From contig NZ_DATJCA010000105.1 in the NCBI RefSeq assembly GCF_035515035.1, positions 1-7,557 of the forward strand: a stretch of DNA of 7,557 nucleotides, given 5' to 3'. Within the stretch, counting starts at the first letter, position 1. Every line of letters starts with the position of its first letter. This document shows, piece after piece, positions 1 through 7,049 of this stretch. A program made the position numbers and the translations under genes. Source of the stretch: Gelidibacter sp035515035. Lineage in GTDB: Bacteria > Bacteroidota > Bacteroidia > Flavobacteriales > Flavobacteriaceae. Below the pieces are notes generated by a model that was given only the letters and a program-made list of their open reading frames with translations, was not told where the DNA came from and made no database searches.

Positions 1-51
1 CAACATAGGGCGGAATAATTCGGGTAGTTTTTCTGGATTTTTTCCCAACAT
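1..51 (-). CDS. N-terminus of a probable IS5-family transposase, cut by the window edge
   Basis: Seventeen codons are open from an ATG at 51 to the left edge, reading MLGKNPEKLPELFRPML. The short lead MLGK followed by a Leu-Phe-Arg-Pro-Met-Leu stretch is how I remember many Bacteroidota IS5/IS4-type (DUF772 N-terminal) transposases beginning. This is recognition from memory over a very short segment, and the catalytic DDE residues lie outside the window. Supporting context is a perfect Bacteroidota promoter 21 to 51 bp upstream, and the apparent truncation of the preceding gene at the point where an element would have inserted. There is no obvious Shine-Dalgarno sequence, as expected in this phylum. 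It could instead be the start of an unrelated host gene. Confidence 0.55.
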   Translation of the reverse strand, partial: MLGKNPEKLPELFRPML

Positions 52-71
52 ATTTGCAAGCTTTTCTACGA

Positions 72-102
72 CAAATATACAAATACCTGTAATGAAAAAC
101 AA
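72..102 (-). promoter_or_regulatory. Bacteroidota-type promoter driving the left-edge transposase-like gene
   Basis: On the minus strand a TTG (plus-strand 100-102) is followed after exactly 20 bases by TATATTTG (plus-strand 72-79). This fully matches the known Flavobacterium/Bacteroides promoter consensus TTG-N17 to 23-TAnnTTTG. It lies about 20 to 50 bp before the ATG at 51, so the leader would be short. It is the best promoter match I found in the window. Confidence 0.6.
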
Positions 103-158
103 GCTTAATAACGGTTAATACACTGGATTATAGATGATTAATCTACCTTAAGGAGTAA

Positions 159-563
159 CTAAGTATCACTCAAGGCATCATAAACAAATACGGGAATCGG
201 AGTGTCAAAGTGCTCAAGAGCGGTCAAAGAAATTTCAATAGGTCCGGAATTGGTCAGGAACATACCGAATGGATACCTCTTGGATTCACTGTAGGCACCC
301 ACACCTTGAATCACGAAGCGTTGCGAATTGATCATCCAATTCAGGTCGTCTTTAAGCTTATCTCGATTACGGGCATCGTAACCATAATCAATGCCATCAG
401 TGGCCCTACCATCTTTGGTAAACGCCAACAATAAGTGGCGGACAAAGCCTTCGGGGGTTTTAAAATCAATCCGGACGCGTTGGATGTTGCTTTTGCTTTC
501 TGTTTGCGCATAGACTGTAAGGCAGCAAAAAAAGGCCAAACATAAGTAGGTAAAATTTTTCAT
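159..563 (-). CDS. Short secreted protein, probably 3'-truncated fragment of a longer T9SS-type exported protein
   Basis: The 134-residue product begins with a clear Sec signal peptide: MKN, a hydrophobic core at about residues 5-17, and a likely signal peptidase I cut after VYA at 19. It is therefore exported. The mature part carries TPEGF (37-40), a DGIDYGYDA segment (56-64), DLNWMI (73-78), FVIQGVGAY (83-91), a YPFGMFL stretch (97-103) and a beta-rich end at VFVYDALSDT. From memory, this order (TPEG, then DYGYDA, then NWMI, then FVIQG, then PFG, then ISLTALE) recurs inside much longer flavobacterial secreted proteins that end in a type IX secretion sorting domain. In those proteins the chain continues well past the VYDAL strand. 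Here it stops three residues later, right beside a probable insertion sequence, and no sorting domain is present. The function is unknown. I infer a truncated remnant, though a genuine short protein cannot be excluded. Confidence 0.7.
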   Translation of the reverse strand: MKNFTYLCLAFFCCLTVYAQTESKSNIQRVRIDFKTPEGFVRHLLLAFTKDGRATDGIDYGYDARNRDKLKDDLNWMINSQRFVIQGVGAYSESKRYPFGMFLTNSGPIEISLTALEHFDTPIPVFVYDALSDT

Positions 564-682
564 ATCTATTAATTAATGATTAGGGGGTCTTGGAAAGATA
601 AAAAATATGGATAATTTGACCCGCGAAATACATCAAATTTTGACGAAACACATCTATGCGTAAGTTTATTCCTATATATTGC

Positions 683-710
683 TATTTGTTTTGCTGAAGA
701 ACAACAAATA
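683..710. repeat. 8-bp perfect inverted repeat downstream of the signalling operon
   Basis: TATTTGTT (683-690) and AACAAATA (703-710) are exact reverse complements around a 12-base loop. The pair lies 42 to 69 bp past the stop codon of the response-regulator gene, in the 188-bp gap before the secreted-protein gene. It is AT-rich and not followed by a T-run in the transcribed direction, so it is a weak terminator candidate and could be chance. I saw no other structure and no consensus promoter in 564-751. Confidence 0.25.
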
Positions 711-751
711 ACAAAGCCATATTATAGCATCTCTATGGGTTATATAGCGAC

Positions 752-1912
752 CTATCCAATTTTTGGAAGAACAAATGAAACCTTAGCACCGTTTTGAGTG
801 TTTCTAATTTCAATCTTTCCATTATGGGCTTCGATGATTTTTTTGCACAAGAAAAGAGACAACGCAGGATTTTGGTCTATATGGCTATTAGTACCAAAGA
901 CTTCAATATCGAAAAAATTATAATTATCCGGGAAATGTTTACCTTCATCCTCAATTGTGACCACAAGGTTTTTAGAGTGTTCCATTGTTTTAATGAATAT
1001 CTCTGAATTTTTGTTTCCAAACTTTATGGCGTTGTCAATTAAGTATGAGACACATTTATCAATAAATGTTTTGTCGAGCATCGTACAGATGTCACGGCCT
1101 TCATTTTGCAGAATTATAGAAATATTCTTTTTGTCAGCCTGGCTTTTCAAGGCATTTGCTTTGGAACTGATTATATTCGTTAAGTCTTCCCTATTTAAAT
1201 TCAGTATGGCTTTTCCCTTGGTATTTAGAAGTGAAATATCCAAAGCCTTGAGTGAGAACTCCTCTAATCTATTTGCAGAAATCTCCATAATGAACAACAA
1301 CTCTTTTATTTCCTCAGGCAAGTGGTATTCATTTAGGATTCCGAGAGCGCCAATTATTCCGTGAAGTGGGGTCCGTATCTCGTGGCTAATGATATTTAAA
1401 AATTCGGTTTTTGCGGTATCAAGTTTAAGCAATTGGCTATTGGCGACAGTTAACTCTTCTGTCCGCTCCTTCACCCTTTGTTCAAGCCAATTGTTTACTT
1501 GCCTAAGCGAATCTCTATTTTGCTTTAATTCAAGATGGGTATTAACTCTTGCCAGTAACTCATTAGAATTGAATGGTTTTGTGACATAATCCTGCCCTCC
1601 TGCCTCAAAACCCATCACAATACTTTCGGATTCAACCAATGCGGTTAGGAAGATAATGGGGATCTCTTTTAAGTTTTCATGTTCACGTATGGCCTTACAT
1701 GCTTCAATGCCATTCATAATTGGCATATTGATATCCATCAAAACCAGATCGTAATCGTTTGACTGCAACAACATTTCCAAAGCTTGCCTACCATTCATTG
1801 CAACCCCAATGATATAATTTTCCTGTCGCAATAAACTTCCTAACACCTGAATATTCTTTTGTTGGTCATCAGCAATAAGGATTTTACGGTCTTTTTTGGT
1901 ATCTGGTTCCAT
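752..1912 (-). CDS. Soluble REC-HisKA-HATPase-like protein with degenerate ATP-binding boxes
   Basis: This cytoplasmic protein of 386 residues has no membrane segment. Residues 10-128 form a receiver domain with acidic D15/D16, phospho-acceptor D60 (LMDINMP), T90 and K112 (TKPF), all intact. A coiled coil follows at about 125-165. The dimerisation/phosphotransfer helix has a perfect H-box with H177 (SHEIRTPLHG). The N-box is kept (DNAIKF, N294). The rest of the ATP-binding domain is eroded. G1 reads EDEGKHF instead of DxGxGI, with D322 and G324 kept but the second glycine gone. The G2 position reads NPALSLFL where GTGLGLAI would be expected, with both key glycines lost. The following IIEAHNGKIEI segment still aligns with normal kinases, so frameshift is not the cause. 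The gene follows the large hybrid kinase by 37 bp and surely shares its transcript. It may be a phosphorelay intermediate rather than an active kinase. The ATG at 1912 sits just before the receiver and is the natural start. Confidence 0.88.
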   Translation of the reverse strand: MEPDTKKDRKILIADDQQKNIQVLGSLLRQENYIIGVAMNGRQALEMLLQSNDYDLVLMDINMPIMNGIEACKAIREHENLKEIPIIFLTALVESESIVMGFEAGGQDYVTKPFNSNELLARVNTHLELKQNRDSLRQVNNWLEQRVKERTEELTVANSQLLKLDTAKTEFLNIISHEIRTPLHGIIGALGILNEYHLPEEIKELLFIMEISANRLEEFSLKALDISLLNTKGKAILNLNREDLTNIISSKANALKSQADKKNISIILQNEGRDICTMLDKTFIDKCVSYLIDNAIKFGNKNSEIFIKTMEHSKNLVVTIEDEGKHFPDNYNFFDIEVFGTNSHIDQNPALSLFLCKKIIEAHNGKIEIRNTQNGAKVSFVLPKIG

Positions 1913-1949
1913 GACAAATGATTCTTTAAATTAATCTATTAAAAGCACT

Positions 1950-4900
1950 TTAAATACTATTGGTTTCTACTTTCAGCCAATCCACCAATTCAGGAAATCT
2001 CTTTAAAGTGTGTATAAGTTTTTCAAAGTCGAAATTTCCCACATGTAGCCCAATCTCATTGCTGTAATCGATGAGCATGTCACAATTTATCTCCGTTGAT
2101 ATTTTAAGCAAATTAATACCGAATTGTTCAATTTCATTTATAACCTGATTTTTAATGGCCCTTTCATATTCAGGTACAAATTCCAATTCAAGGATCTTAA
2201 TGAACTCTGGAAGTTTCTGTTTCAGCTCATCAGACATTTTATACTCACGATTTGCAAGATAAAAAGTATGTGGTTCCTCCACATGGCGTTCTACTGATTC
2301 ATAGCTAAGATACCTTTTTAGCATCTCGATAAGCTGCTCAATATTTAATGGTTTTAGCAGGTATTGGTCGAATAGTGTCTCAATATCCTCATTTTCTTTT
2401 TTGTTCGAAATGAGAATGGAAGCAGTTATTGCTATTATAAGTATAGAAGCAGTGTGCCTTTCCTTTCTCAGAATTTTGGTGGCTTCATAACCATCCATAA
2501 CCGGCATTCTCAAATCCATAAGAATAAGATCAGGCAGATGATTTTTAGCCTTTTCAACAGCTTCCATCCCATTTTCGGTTTGTAAAATGGTCAATGGTGA
2601 ATATTCCAGTAGATCAACGATCAGCTTACGGTTCTCTTCATTGTCATCTGCGATCAGCACCGTAGCAGGTTTAAATAAAACGGTTGAATGATCAAAATAT
2701 TGTTGAGCATTATCGATGTAAGCGTCTATCACCGGAATATTGGAGAGGTCTATTTTAAATGTACTGCCTTGTCCTGCTCCACTCTGAAGACTTATACTGC
2801 CTCCCATTCTTTCAATCAATTTTTTAGTGATCGATAATCCGAGACCCGTTCCGCCGTACTTGTGAAGGTCTTGGCCTGAAGACTGCTTAAAAGGGTCAAA
2901 AATATGTTCTTGTTGATCCATAGGAATCCCAATGCCCGAATCTTTAACCAAAATGGTCAGATCCAGGTTTTTCTCATAGGTACTGTTTTTCCGGTAATCT
3001 ATCCTTACGGAAACACTTCCTTCATGGGTAAATTTAATGGCATTTCCTACAAGATTGAAAAGGATCTGTCTACAACGGACCTCATCCAAATGCAAGGTTT
3101 TGTTAGGTAGGCTTTCATAATCGATGAAGAAAACAATCCCTTTGGCTTTTACCTTTTCAGCAAAGATATTTTCTATTTCACTGAGCAGATGGACAAGATT
3201 GACAGGTACTGGCATAAGATCAATCTTACCAGCCTCTATTTTTGATAGGTCCAGGATGTCATTAATAATCCTTAATAGATTCTTGCCACTGCTACGGATG
3301 GAATCTACCTGCGCACGCTGTTTTTCATCCCGTACCGATTTAGATAAAAGTTCAGAAAACCCGATAATGGCATTCATAGGGGTACGAATCTCATGACTCA
3401 TATTGGCAAGGAACTCACTCTTGGCTCGGTTGGCTGCATCTGCTGCTTGTTTTGCCTTTATTAAATCGGCTTCAATTGATTTTCTTTCAGTGATATCAAA
3501 CTTAATGGCAACAGATTGATAGGGCTCGTTATTTTTATCGAGAAAAGGAACAATAGTGGTATCCACCCAATAAAAAGTACCATCCTTTGCTTTGTTTTTA
3601 ATTTCCCCTCTCCAGATCTTTCCCTCTCCCACCGTTCTCCAAAGTTCATCAAAGAAGCCTTCAGGGTGATAATCGGCATCTAACATCGTATAATCCGACC
3701 CAATCACCTCATCCCTACTATATTTCGACAATTCGCAAAATTTATCATTTGCATACCTGATAATTCCATCCCTATCAGAAATTGTAACTGCACTCGATTC
3801 GTCCAAAGCCAGTTTATAATCTGAAATATCCTTAACACTTTGAAGCAATTTTTGTTCGGATAGGGTCAGCTTTTCAGTTCTTTCCGCTACCATTTTTTCA
3901 AGTTGTTCTTGGTGTTTTATGAGTTCTTCTTCCGTCTTCTTCAATTCTGTAATGTCATGGAATCCAGCAATAAGTACCTTTTCATCATTAATAATCACCA
4001 ATTTAATCGAAATGGAACACCAGAATATTTCGCCGTCCGATTTTTCTAAAATCAATTCCCTATGATCTATATGCCCTCCTGAGGCAATTGTTTTCAGCAG
4101 GGCGATCTTGTCGCTCTTATTGTGATAGAAATCAGGTAGTTTTTGACCAATGATGTCCAATATCGAAACTTTAAAAAGTTTCCCAAAAGATTCGTTAGCG
4201 ATGATCACTACCCCATCACGCATTTTAGTCAAAACCAAAGGCACGGGAGAAGCTTCCATGATCGTACGTAGCAGATTTTCACTTTCCTTCAGTTCAACGG
4301 TCAAGGTTTCTGCTATTTTCCGGGCATTATAATGGGTGTTAATCAGTGATCGGGTCAAAAGAAATAATAAAACACTTATAGTTAAACCGCCAATAAACAA
4401 CCCCCATGCCTCTATATAGGCCATAAAAATATTTTCTTTTTCCCGAGAAAATATAAGGGTCCATCGGTGGCCATTAAAATCAATGGGAAGGATTAAAGTG
4501 TCGCGCTTGTTATCAGACAATTTTCGATCTTCAGAAAGCTGAGATTCAAATAACAGTGAATCAGGTGAAGGTATCAAACCATCATAAATATGTAATATCA
4601 TTTCCAACTTCCGCCCGATTAATATCCCGGACATAAGGTCATTCATCCGGCACGCACTGTACACCCATCCTATATGCGCCGCACGTCGTTGTTCGACAGT
4701 ATTGATTTCAAAACCCTCTTCATAGACTGGAACAAAAATAAAACTGCCCGTTTCAAGATCAGTTCCATTGTTCTCGGCTAATAGCATCTTTCCTGATATT
4801 GAGGCCATGTCTCTATCACGGGCACGCTCCATGGCATCTGCAAGTACGTCCTCCGTTAACATATCAAAACCAAAATACTGAAGATTAATGCCAGTAAAAG

Positions 4901-5327
4901 GTTCAACGAAGTCAATGGAAGAATATATTTCTCTTTCATGTTCCGGCCAAATCTTATAATTAGGAAAGCCTTCCTTTCTTATGTTTTGGATATGCTCAGA
5001 ATTCCTGTCCTTTGGTATGATAGAAGCGTAACCAACACCCAAGATTCCGGGTAAGCTACGGTCGAGTTCATGTCGTTCAATAAATGTTTTCCATTCTTGT
5101 CGTGTCACACGATCTGACCCTGAAAAAAAAGCAGTGCTACTGCGAAGTAAAAGAGCGTGCGCATGTAAACGTGTTTCTATTCGGTTAGCAATATTATTGC
5201 TGTCGAAATTGAAATCAGCTTCAAGATTGTCATCAATATTTGATTTTACATATATTGTAGCTGTCAATGTAATTATCAAGCTCGTCAACAATATCAACCA
5301 TGCTCTCCATTCATTTCCATCTTTCAT
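1950..5327 (-). CDS. Membrane hybrid sensor kinase: TM-CHASE-TM-PAS-PAS-HisKA-HATPase-REC-tail
   Basis: The product is a 1125-residue sensor. The first membrane helix is at about 9-26 and the second at about 302-326. Between them lies an extracytoplasmic CHASE domain (about 55-250), recognised by GVGYASIIP (97-105), the VEPF segment (141-144), GFDML (153-157), an AMERAR helix (165-170) and FVPVYEEG (198-205). Two PAS domains follow (about 350-460 and 505-615), each ending in a PAC-like DITE segment, separated by a coiled coil. The kinase core is canonical: H645 in SHEIRTPMNA, N762 in GNAIKF, G1 DSGIGI at 796-801, F-box FDPF at 810-813, and G2 GGTGLGL at 825-831. A receiver follows with D894/D895, phospho-acceptor D938 (LMDLRMP), T968 and K992. 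The last 100 or so residues are helical and resemble an Hpt domain lacking its histidine. CHASE domains sense small molecules and the bacterial ligands are mostly unknown; the ligand here cannot be told. It is the first gene of a two-gene operon. The ATG at 5327 precedes a short cytoplasmic N-terminus and TM1, which is the usual layout. Confidence 0.92.
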   Translation of the reverse strand: MKDGNEWRAWLILLTSLIITLTATIYVKSNIDDNLEADFNFDSNNIANRIETRLHAHALLLRSSTAFFSGSDRVTRQEWKTFIERHELDRSLPGILGVGYASIIPKDRNSEHIQNIRKEGFPNYKIWPEHEREIYSSIDFVEPFTGINLQYFGFDMLTEDVLADAMERARDRDMASISGKMLLAENNGTDLETGSFIFVPVYEEGFEINTVEQRRAAHIGWVYSACRMNDLMSGILIGRKLEMILHIYDGLIPSPDSLLFESQLSEDRKLSDNKRDTLILPIDFNGHRWTLIFSREKENIFMAYIEAWGLFIGGLTISVLLFLLTRSLINTHYNARKIAETLTVELKESENLLRTIMEASPVPLVLTKMRDGVVIIANESFGKLFKVSILDIIGQKLPDFYHNKSDKIALLKTIASGGHIDHRELILEKSDGEIFWCSISIKLVIINDEKVLIAGFHDITELKKTEEELIKHQEQLEKMVAERTEKLTLSEQKLLQSVKDISDYKLALDESSAVTISDRDGIIRYANDKFCELSKYSRDEVIGSDYTMLDADYHPEGFFDELWRTVGEGKIWRGEIKNKAKDGTFYWVDTTIVPFLDKNNEPYQSVAIKFDITERKSIEADLIKAKQAADAANRAKSEFLANMSHEIRTPMNAIIGFSELLSKSVRDEKQRAQVDSIRSSGKNLLRIINDILDLSKIEAGKIDLMPVPVNLVHLLSEIENIFAEKVKAKGIVFFIDYESLPNKTLHLDEVRCRQILFNLVGNAIKFTHEGSVSVRIDYRKNSTYEKNLDLTILVKDSGIGIPMDQQEHIFDPFKQSSGQDLHKYGGTGLGLSITKKLIERMGGSISLQSGAGQGSTFKIDLSNIPVIDAYIDNAQQYFDHSTVLFKPATVLIADDNEENRKLIVDLLEYSPLTILQTENGMEAVEKAKNHLPDLILMDLRMPVMDGYEATKILRKERHTASILIIAITASILISNKKENEDIETLFDQYLLKPLNIEQLIEMLKRYLSYESVERHVEEPHTFYLANREYKMSDELKQKLPEFIKILELEFVPEYERAIKNQVINEIEQFGINLLKISTEINCDMLIDYSNEIGLHVGNFDFEKLIHTLKRFPELVDWLKVETNSI

Positions 5328-5820
5328 AACCAGTGTAGAAATTAGGTTTTAAAGATATTGAATATATCCTTCAAGTATACTCTGGTGACTAAGGTTTTTA
5401 AGTTCCCGATTCCCAGACAAGTATATGATAAGGTGACTACCCATTGGGTTCTCCACAGGTTTATTTTAAATAAGTTGCATAAAAATAATACTGAAATGAT
5501 AAATAGAAGTCTCTTTTTTTAAACCCAACACTGCTATTTATAATCTGTACTATTCGGAAGAAAACCTTAAGATTACATTTGGACTAATTGCACAATATCA
5601 CACGAACTCAATTTGCCAACATGCCTTTAAATGAAGAACGATTACACAAACATATATGATTAGTCATTCAGTTGATAAAACCAGACCGCTTTAGTTTTGA
5701 GCCGTCACAACCATTGTATATTAAAACTGCCCTCCATTGACGAAGGACAGTTCAGAATTTACACTCTTAGAGGTTTTGTGTCTCCTTAGAGTTCATATAT
5801 GAGGAAAAATGAAGTGATTA
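5328..5820. other. Intergenic region of about 490 bp without a recognisable gene
   Basis: This AT-rich stretch separates the iron-uptake block from the signalling operon. It holds the terminator described separately (5725-5752) and must contain the promoter of the hybrid-kinase operon. On the minus strand, TATCTTTA (plus 5350-5357) lies 23 bp before the ATG, with a TTG only 14 bases further upstream, so the spacing is too short for a confident call. TATGTTTG (plus 5647-5654) matches the -7 consensus but has no TTG at the right distance. A 43-codon open stretch on the plus strand (5503-5631) has no start codon and resembles nothing I know. I see no tRNA, repeat array or other structure. Confidence 0.6.
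5725..5752 (-). terminator. Probable intrinsic terminator of the PepSY membrane-protein transcript
   Basis: In the minus-strand RNA, AACUGUCCUUC (from 5752) pairs with GGAGGGCAGUU (to 5725) around a six-base loop. This gives an 11-bp stem with two G-U wobbles, followed directly by two more U before the sequence turns to AAUAUAC, making four U in all. It starts about 68 bp after the stop of the PepSY gene and is correctly oriented for it. The U-tract is short, so efficiency is uncertain. Confidence 0.55.
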
Positions 5821-6990
5821 TTATTCCCGTGCATTAGAAGACATTTTTCTTAAGTTCGGAACCTTTCTGTTATTCTTCTTTTTCAATTTATTCAACCAAA
5901 TCAAAGTACCCGTCACCGGCAAACTTGTTGCAATCAGGCAAGCCAAGAAATAAACGACTTTTGAGAATGTTCCAAAAATATCGCCGGTGTGAAGTGGTTT
6001 TATTACCGCTGCTAATTTTTGATTTAAAGGTTTTTCATCAAAATATTCTACTTTTAAAACAACTCCCGCAGTATCCAAAAACAGCTTATCTGAAGTAGAA
6101 GGCGACCAATTGCTGTCGTTGTATTTTCTAAAACTATAATAATTGTTTTTTGGGTTTGGAAATGTCACCGCAAGTTCGCCAGGATAATTTAAAGTCTGAT
6201 TTGCCAATTGAATAGCCTCATCATAAGATATCGTCATAGCGTCAGAACTATCCTCTAAATGAAACTCCGGACTCGACCTATCAAATATTTTGGTTCCCAT
6301 GACGTAACCTAAACCTTCTCTATACGATTCAAAAGACCAACATAAACCTGTAATGGCCATAACAAGTAAAAATAGACAGGCGTAAAAACCTAAGGTATTA
6401 TGCAAATCATGGTTAACGCGCTTCCAATTTGCCTTGGTTTTGATCTTAAATCCTTGTTTTACGGTCTTCCATTTGATTCTTTTAGGAAACCAAAGTATAA
6501 TCCCTGAAATAGCTAAGACCAAGAAAACAATCGTTGCCACGCCAACAATAGGTCTTCCGATAGTAGGATCCAACAATAGCCATCTGTGCAGTTTAAACAT
6601 TGTTAACATAAAGGCGTCTGCCTTTGTTTTTTCAGCTTTGTGAATAACTTTAGTGTATGGATCTACAAGCACCTTGGTCCCACGTGGTTGTTTTAAATCT
6701 TCTTTAACCAAAAAAGTATAGGCTTCGTTTTGGTTGTTGGGAATCGTTACGCCTGTTACATAAAAACCGTTTGAGGCCTTTAATTCTTCTGCTAAACTGG
6801 TTACCGTTTGTTTTTCAACTTGAGCTTCAACAATAACATCTTCCGCAAAGAATTCCTTTATGTCCTGCTCAAACACCAAAACGGTTCCCGTAAAACAGAC
6901 GATAAATAAGATGATTCCGCTTGCCAATCCAAGCCATAAATGAACATCATTTATAAATTTTCTAAAAGTGTATGTGTTGTTTTTCTTCAT
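5821..6990 (-). CDS. PepSY-associated membrane protein, probable inner-membrane siderophore reductase (PiuB/FoxB-like)
   Basis: The product has 389 residues and four predicted membrane helices at about 17-40, 148-168, 198-219 and 343-366, with two PepSY-like periplasmic segments (about 60-115 and 250-315). This is the standard PepSY_TM layout and length. Family landmarks are DVHLWLGL (15-22) leading into TM1, KLHRWLL (133-139) before TM2, HDLHNTLGF (194-202) before TM3, and PLHTGDIFG (332-340) before TM4. The conserved histidines H17, H135, H194/H197 and H334 sit at the membrane faces, where members such as Pseudomonas FoxB bind haem and reduce ferric siderophore. The C-terminus is basic and cytoplasmic. 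It lies 59 bp after a TonB-dependent siderophore-type receptor on the same strand, which supports a role in releasing imported iron. The specific substrate cannot be told. The ATG at 6990 gives a short cytoplasmic lead before TM1; no Shine-Dalgarno sequence is visible. Confidence 0.85.
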   Translation of the reverse strand: MKKNNTYTFRKFINDVHLWLGLASGIILFIVCFTGTVLVFEQDIKEFFAEDVIVEAQVEKQTVTSLAEELKASNGFYVTGVTIPNNQNEAYTFLVKEDLKQPRGTKVLVDPYTKVIHKAEKTKADAFMLTMFKLHRWLLLDPTIGRPIVGVATIVFLVLAISGIILWFPKRIKWKTVKQGFKIKTKANWKRVNHDLHNTLGFYACLFLLVMAITGLCWSFESYREGLGYVMGTKIFDRSSPEFHLEDSSDAMTISYDEAIQLANQTLNYPGELAVTFPNPKNNYYSFRKYNDSNWSPSTSDKLFLDTAGVVLKVEYFDEKPLNQKLAAVIKPLHTGDIFGTFSKVVYFLACLIATSLPVTGTLIWLNKLKKKNNRKVPNLRKMSSNARE

Positions 6991-7008
6991 ATAGAAATGA
7001 GAGTTAAC

Positions 7009-7037
7009 TAAAGTGCAATCGTAATGATTGCACTTTA
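7009..7037 (-). promoter_or_regulatory. Perfect 12-bp intercistronic hairpin between receptor and PepSY genes
   Basis: TAAAGTGCAATC and GATTGCACTTTA are exact reverse complements around a 5-base loop (plus-strand 7021-7025). The stem begins 12 bp after the receptor stop codon and ends 18 bp before the ATG of the PepSY gene. Its A-rich 5' side and its CUUUA 3' end resemble AT-rich flavobacterial terminators, but no real T-run follows. There is also too little room after it for a separate promoter. It may be a partial terminator/attenuator or an mRNA-stabilising or processing structure between two co-transcribed genes. Confidence 0.6.
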
Positions 7038-7049
7038 TTGTTTTATTGG

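Larger units (their letters stand above)
1..158 (-). mobile_element. Probable end of an insertion sequence, outer boundary not resolved
   Basis: The transposase-like start at 51, its own promoter at 72-102, and a non-coding AT-rich lead of about 100 bp up to the stop of the preceding gene together look like the 5' end of an insertion sequence. The outer terminal repeat should lie between about 103 and 165. I cannot fix it, because the partner repeat and the second target duplication are beyond the left edge. The stretch contains a direct repeat of TATTAA spaced by four bases (minus strand, near 107-122) and an 8-bp palindrome CCTTAAGG near 146-153. Neither is proof of an IS end. Confidence 0.4.

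Noticed and set aside
957..1364. Plus-strand open frame of 135 codons, with others of 60 to 90 codons at 210-434, 794-1006, 1389-1589, 2904-3396, 4150-4332, 5134-5352 and 6434-6643
   Set aside because: All lie opposite strongly supported minus-strand genes, and none encodes recognisable protein features; the one reaching past a gene start at 5352 is still mostly antisense. They are shadow frames.
3461..3679. Minus-strand open frame of 72 codons inside the hybrid kinase gene
   Set aside because: It overlaps the second PAS domain in another frame, has low-complexity composition and resembles no family.
1950..5327. Possibility that the hybrid kinase is two genes or carries a frameshift
   Set aside because: All domains follow in one uninterrupted frame with canonical motifs and normal linkers.
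5350..5374. Weak promoter (TATCTTTA with TTG) and overlapping 5-bp inverted repeat GATAT/ATATC just before the hybrid kinase start
   Set aside because: The TTG to -7 spacing is only 14 bases against the usual 17 to 23, and the inverted repeat is short and AT-rich, so both could be chance.
5503..5631. 43-codon open stretch on the plus strand in the large intergenic region
   Set aside because: It contains no ATG, GTG or TTG start codon and no recognisable motif. It could be a decayed gene fragment but nothing supports that.
5764..5791. Imperfect inverted repeat built from CTCTTAGAGG and CTCCTTAGAG downstream of the PepSY gene
   Set aside because: The pairing has internal mismatches. The neighbouring stem at 5725-5752, with its U-tract, is a better terminator.
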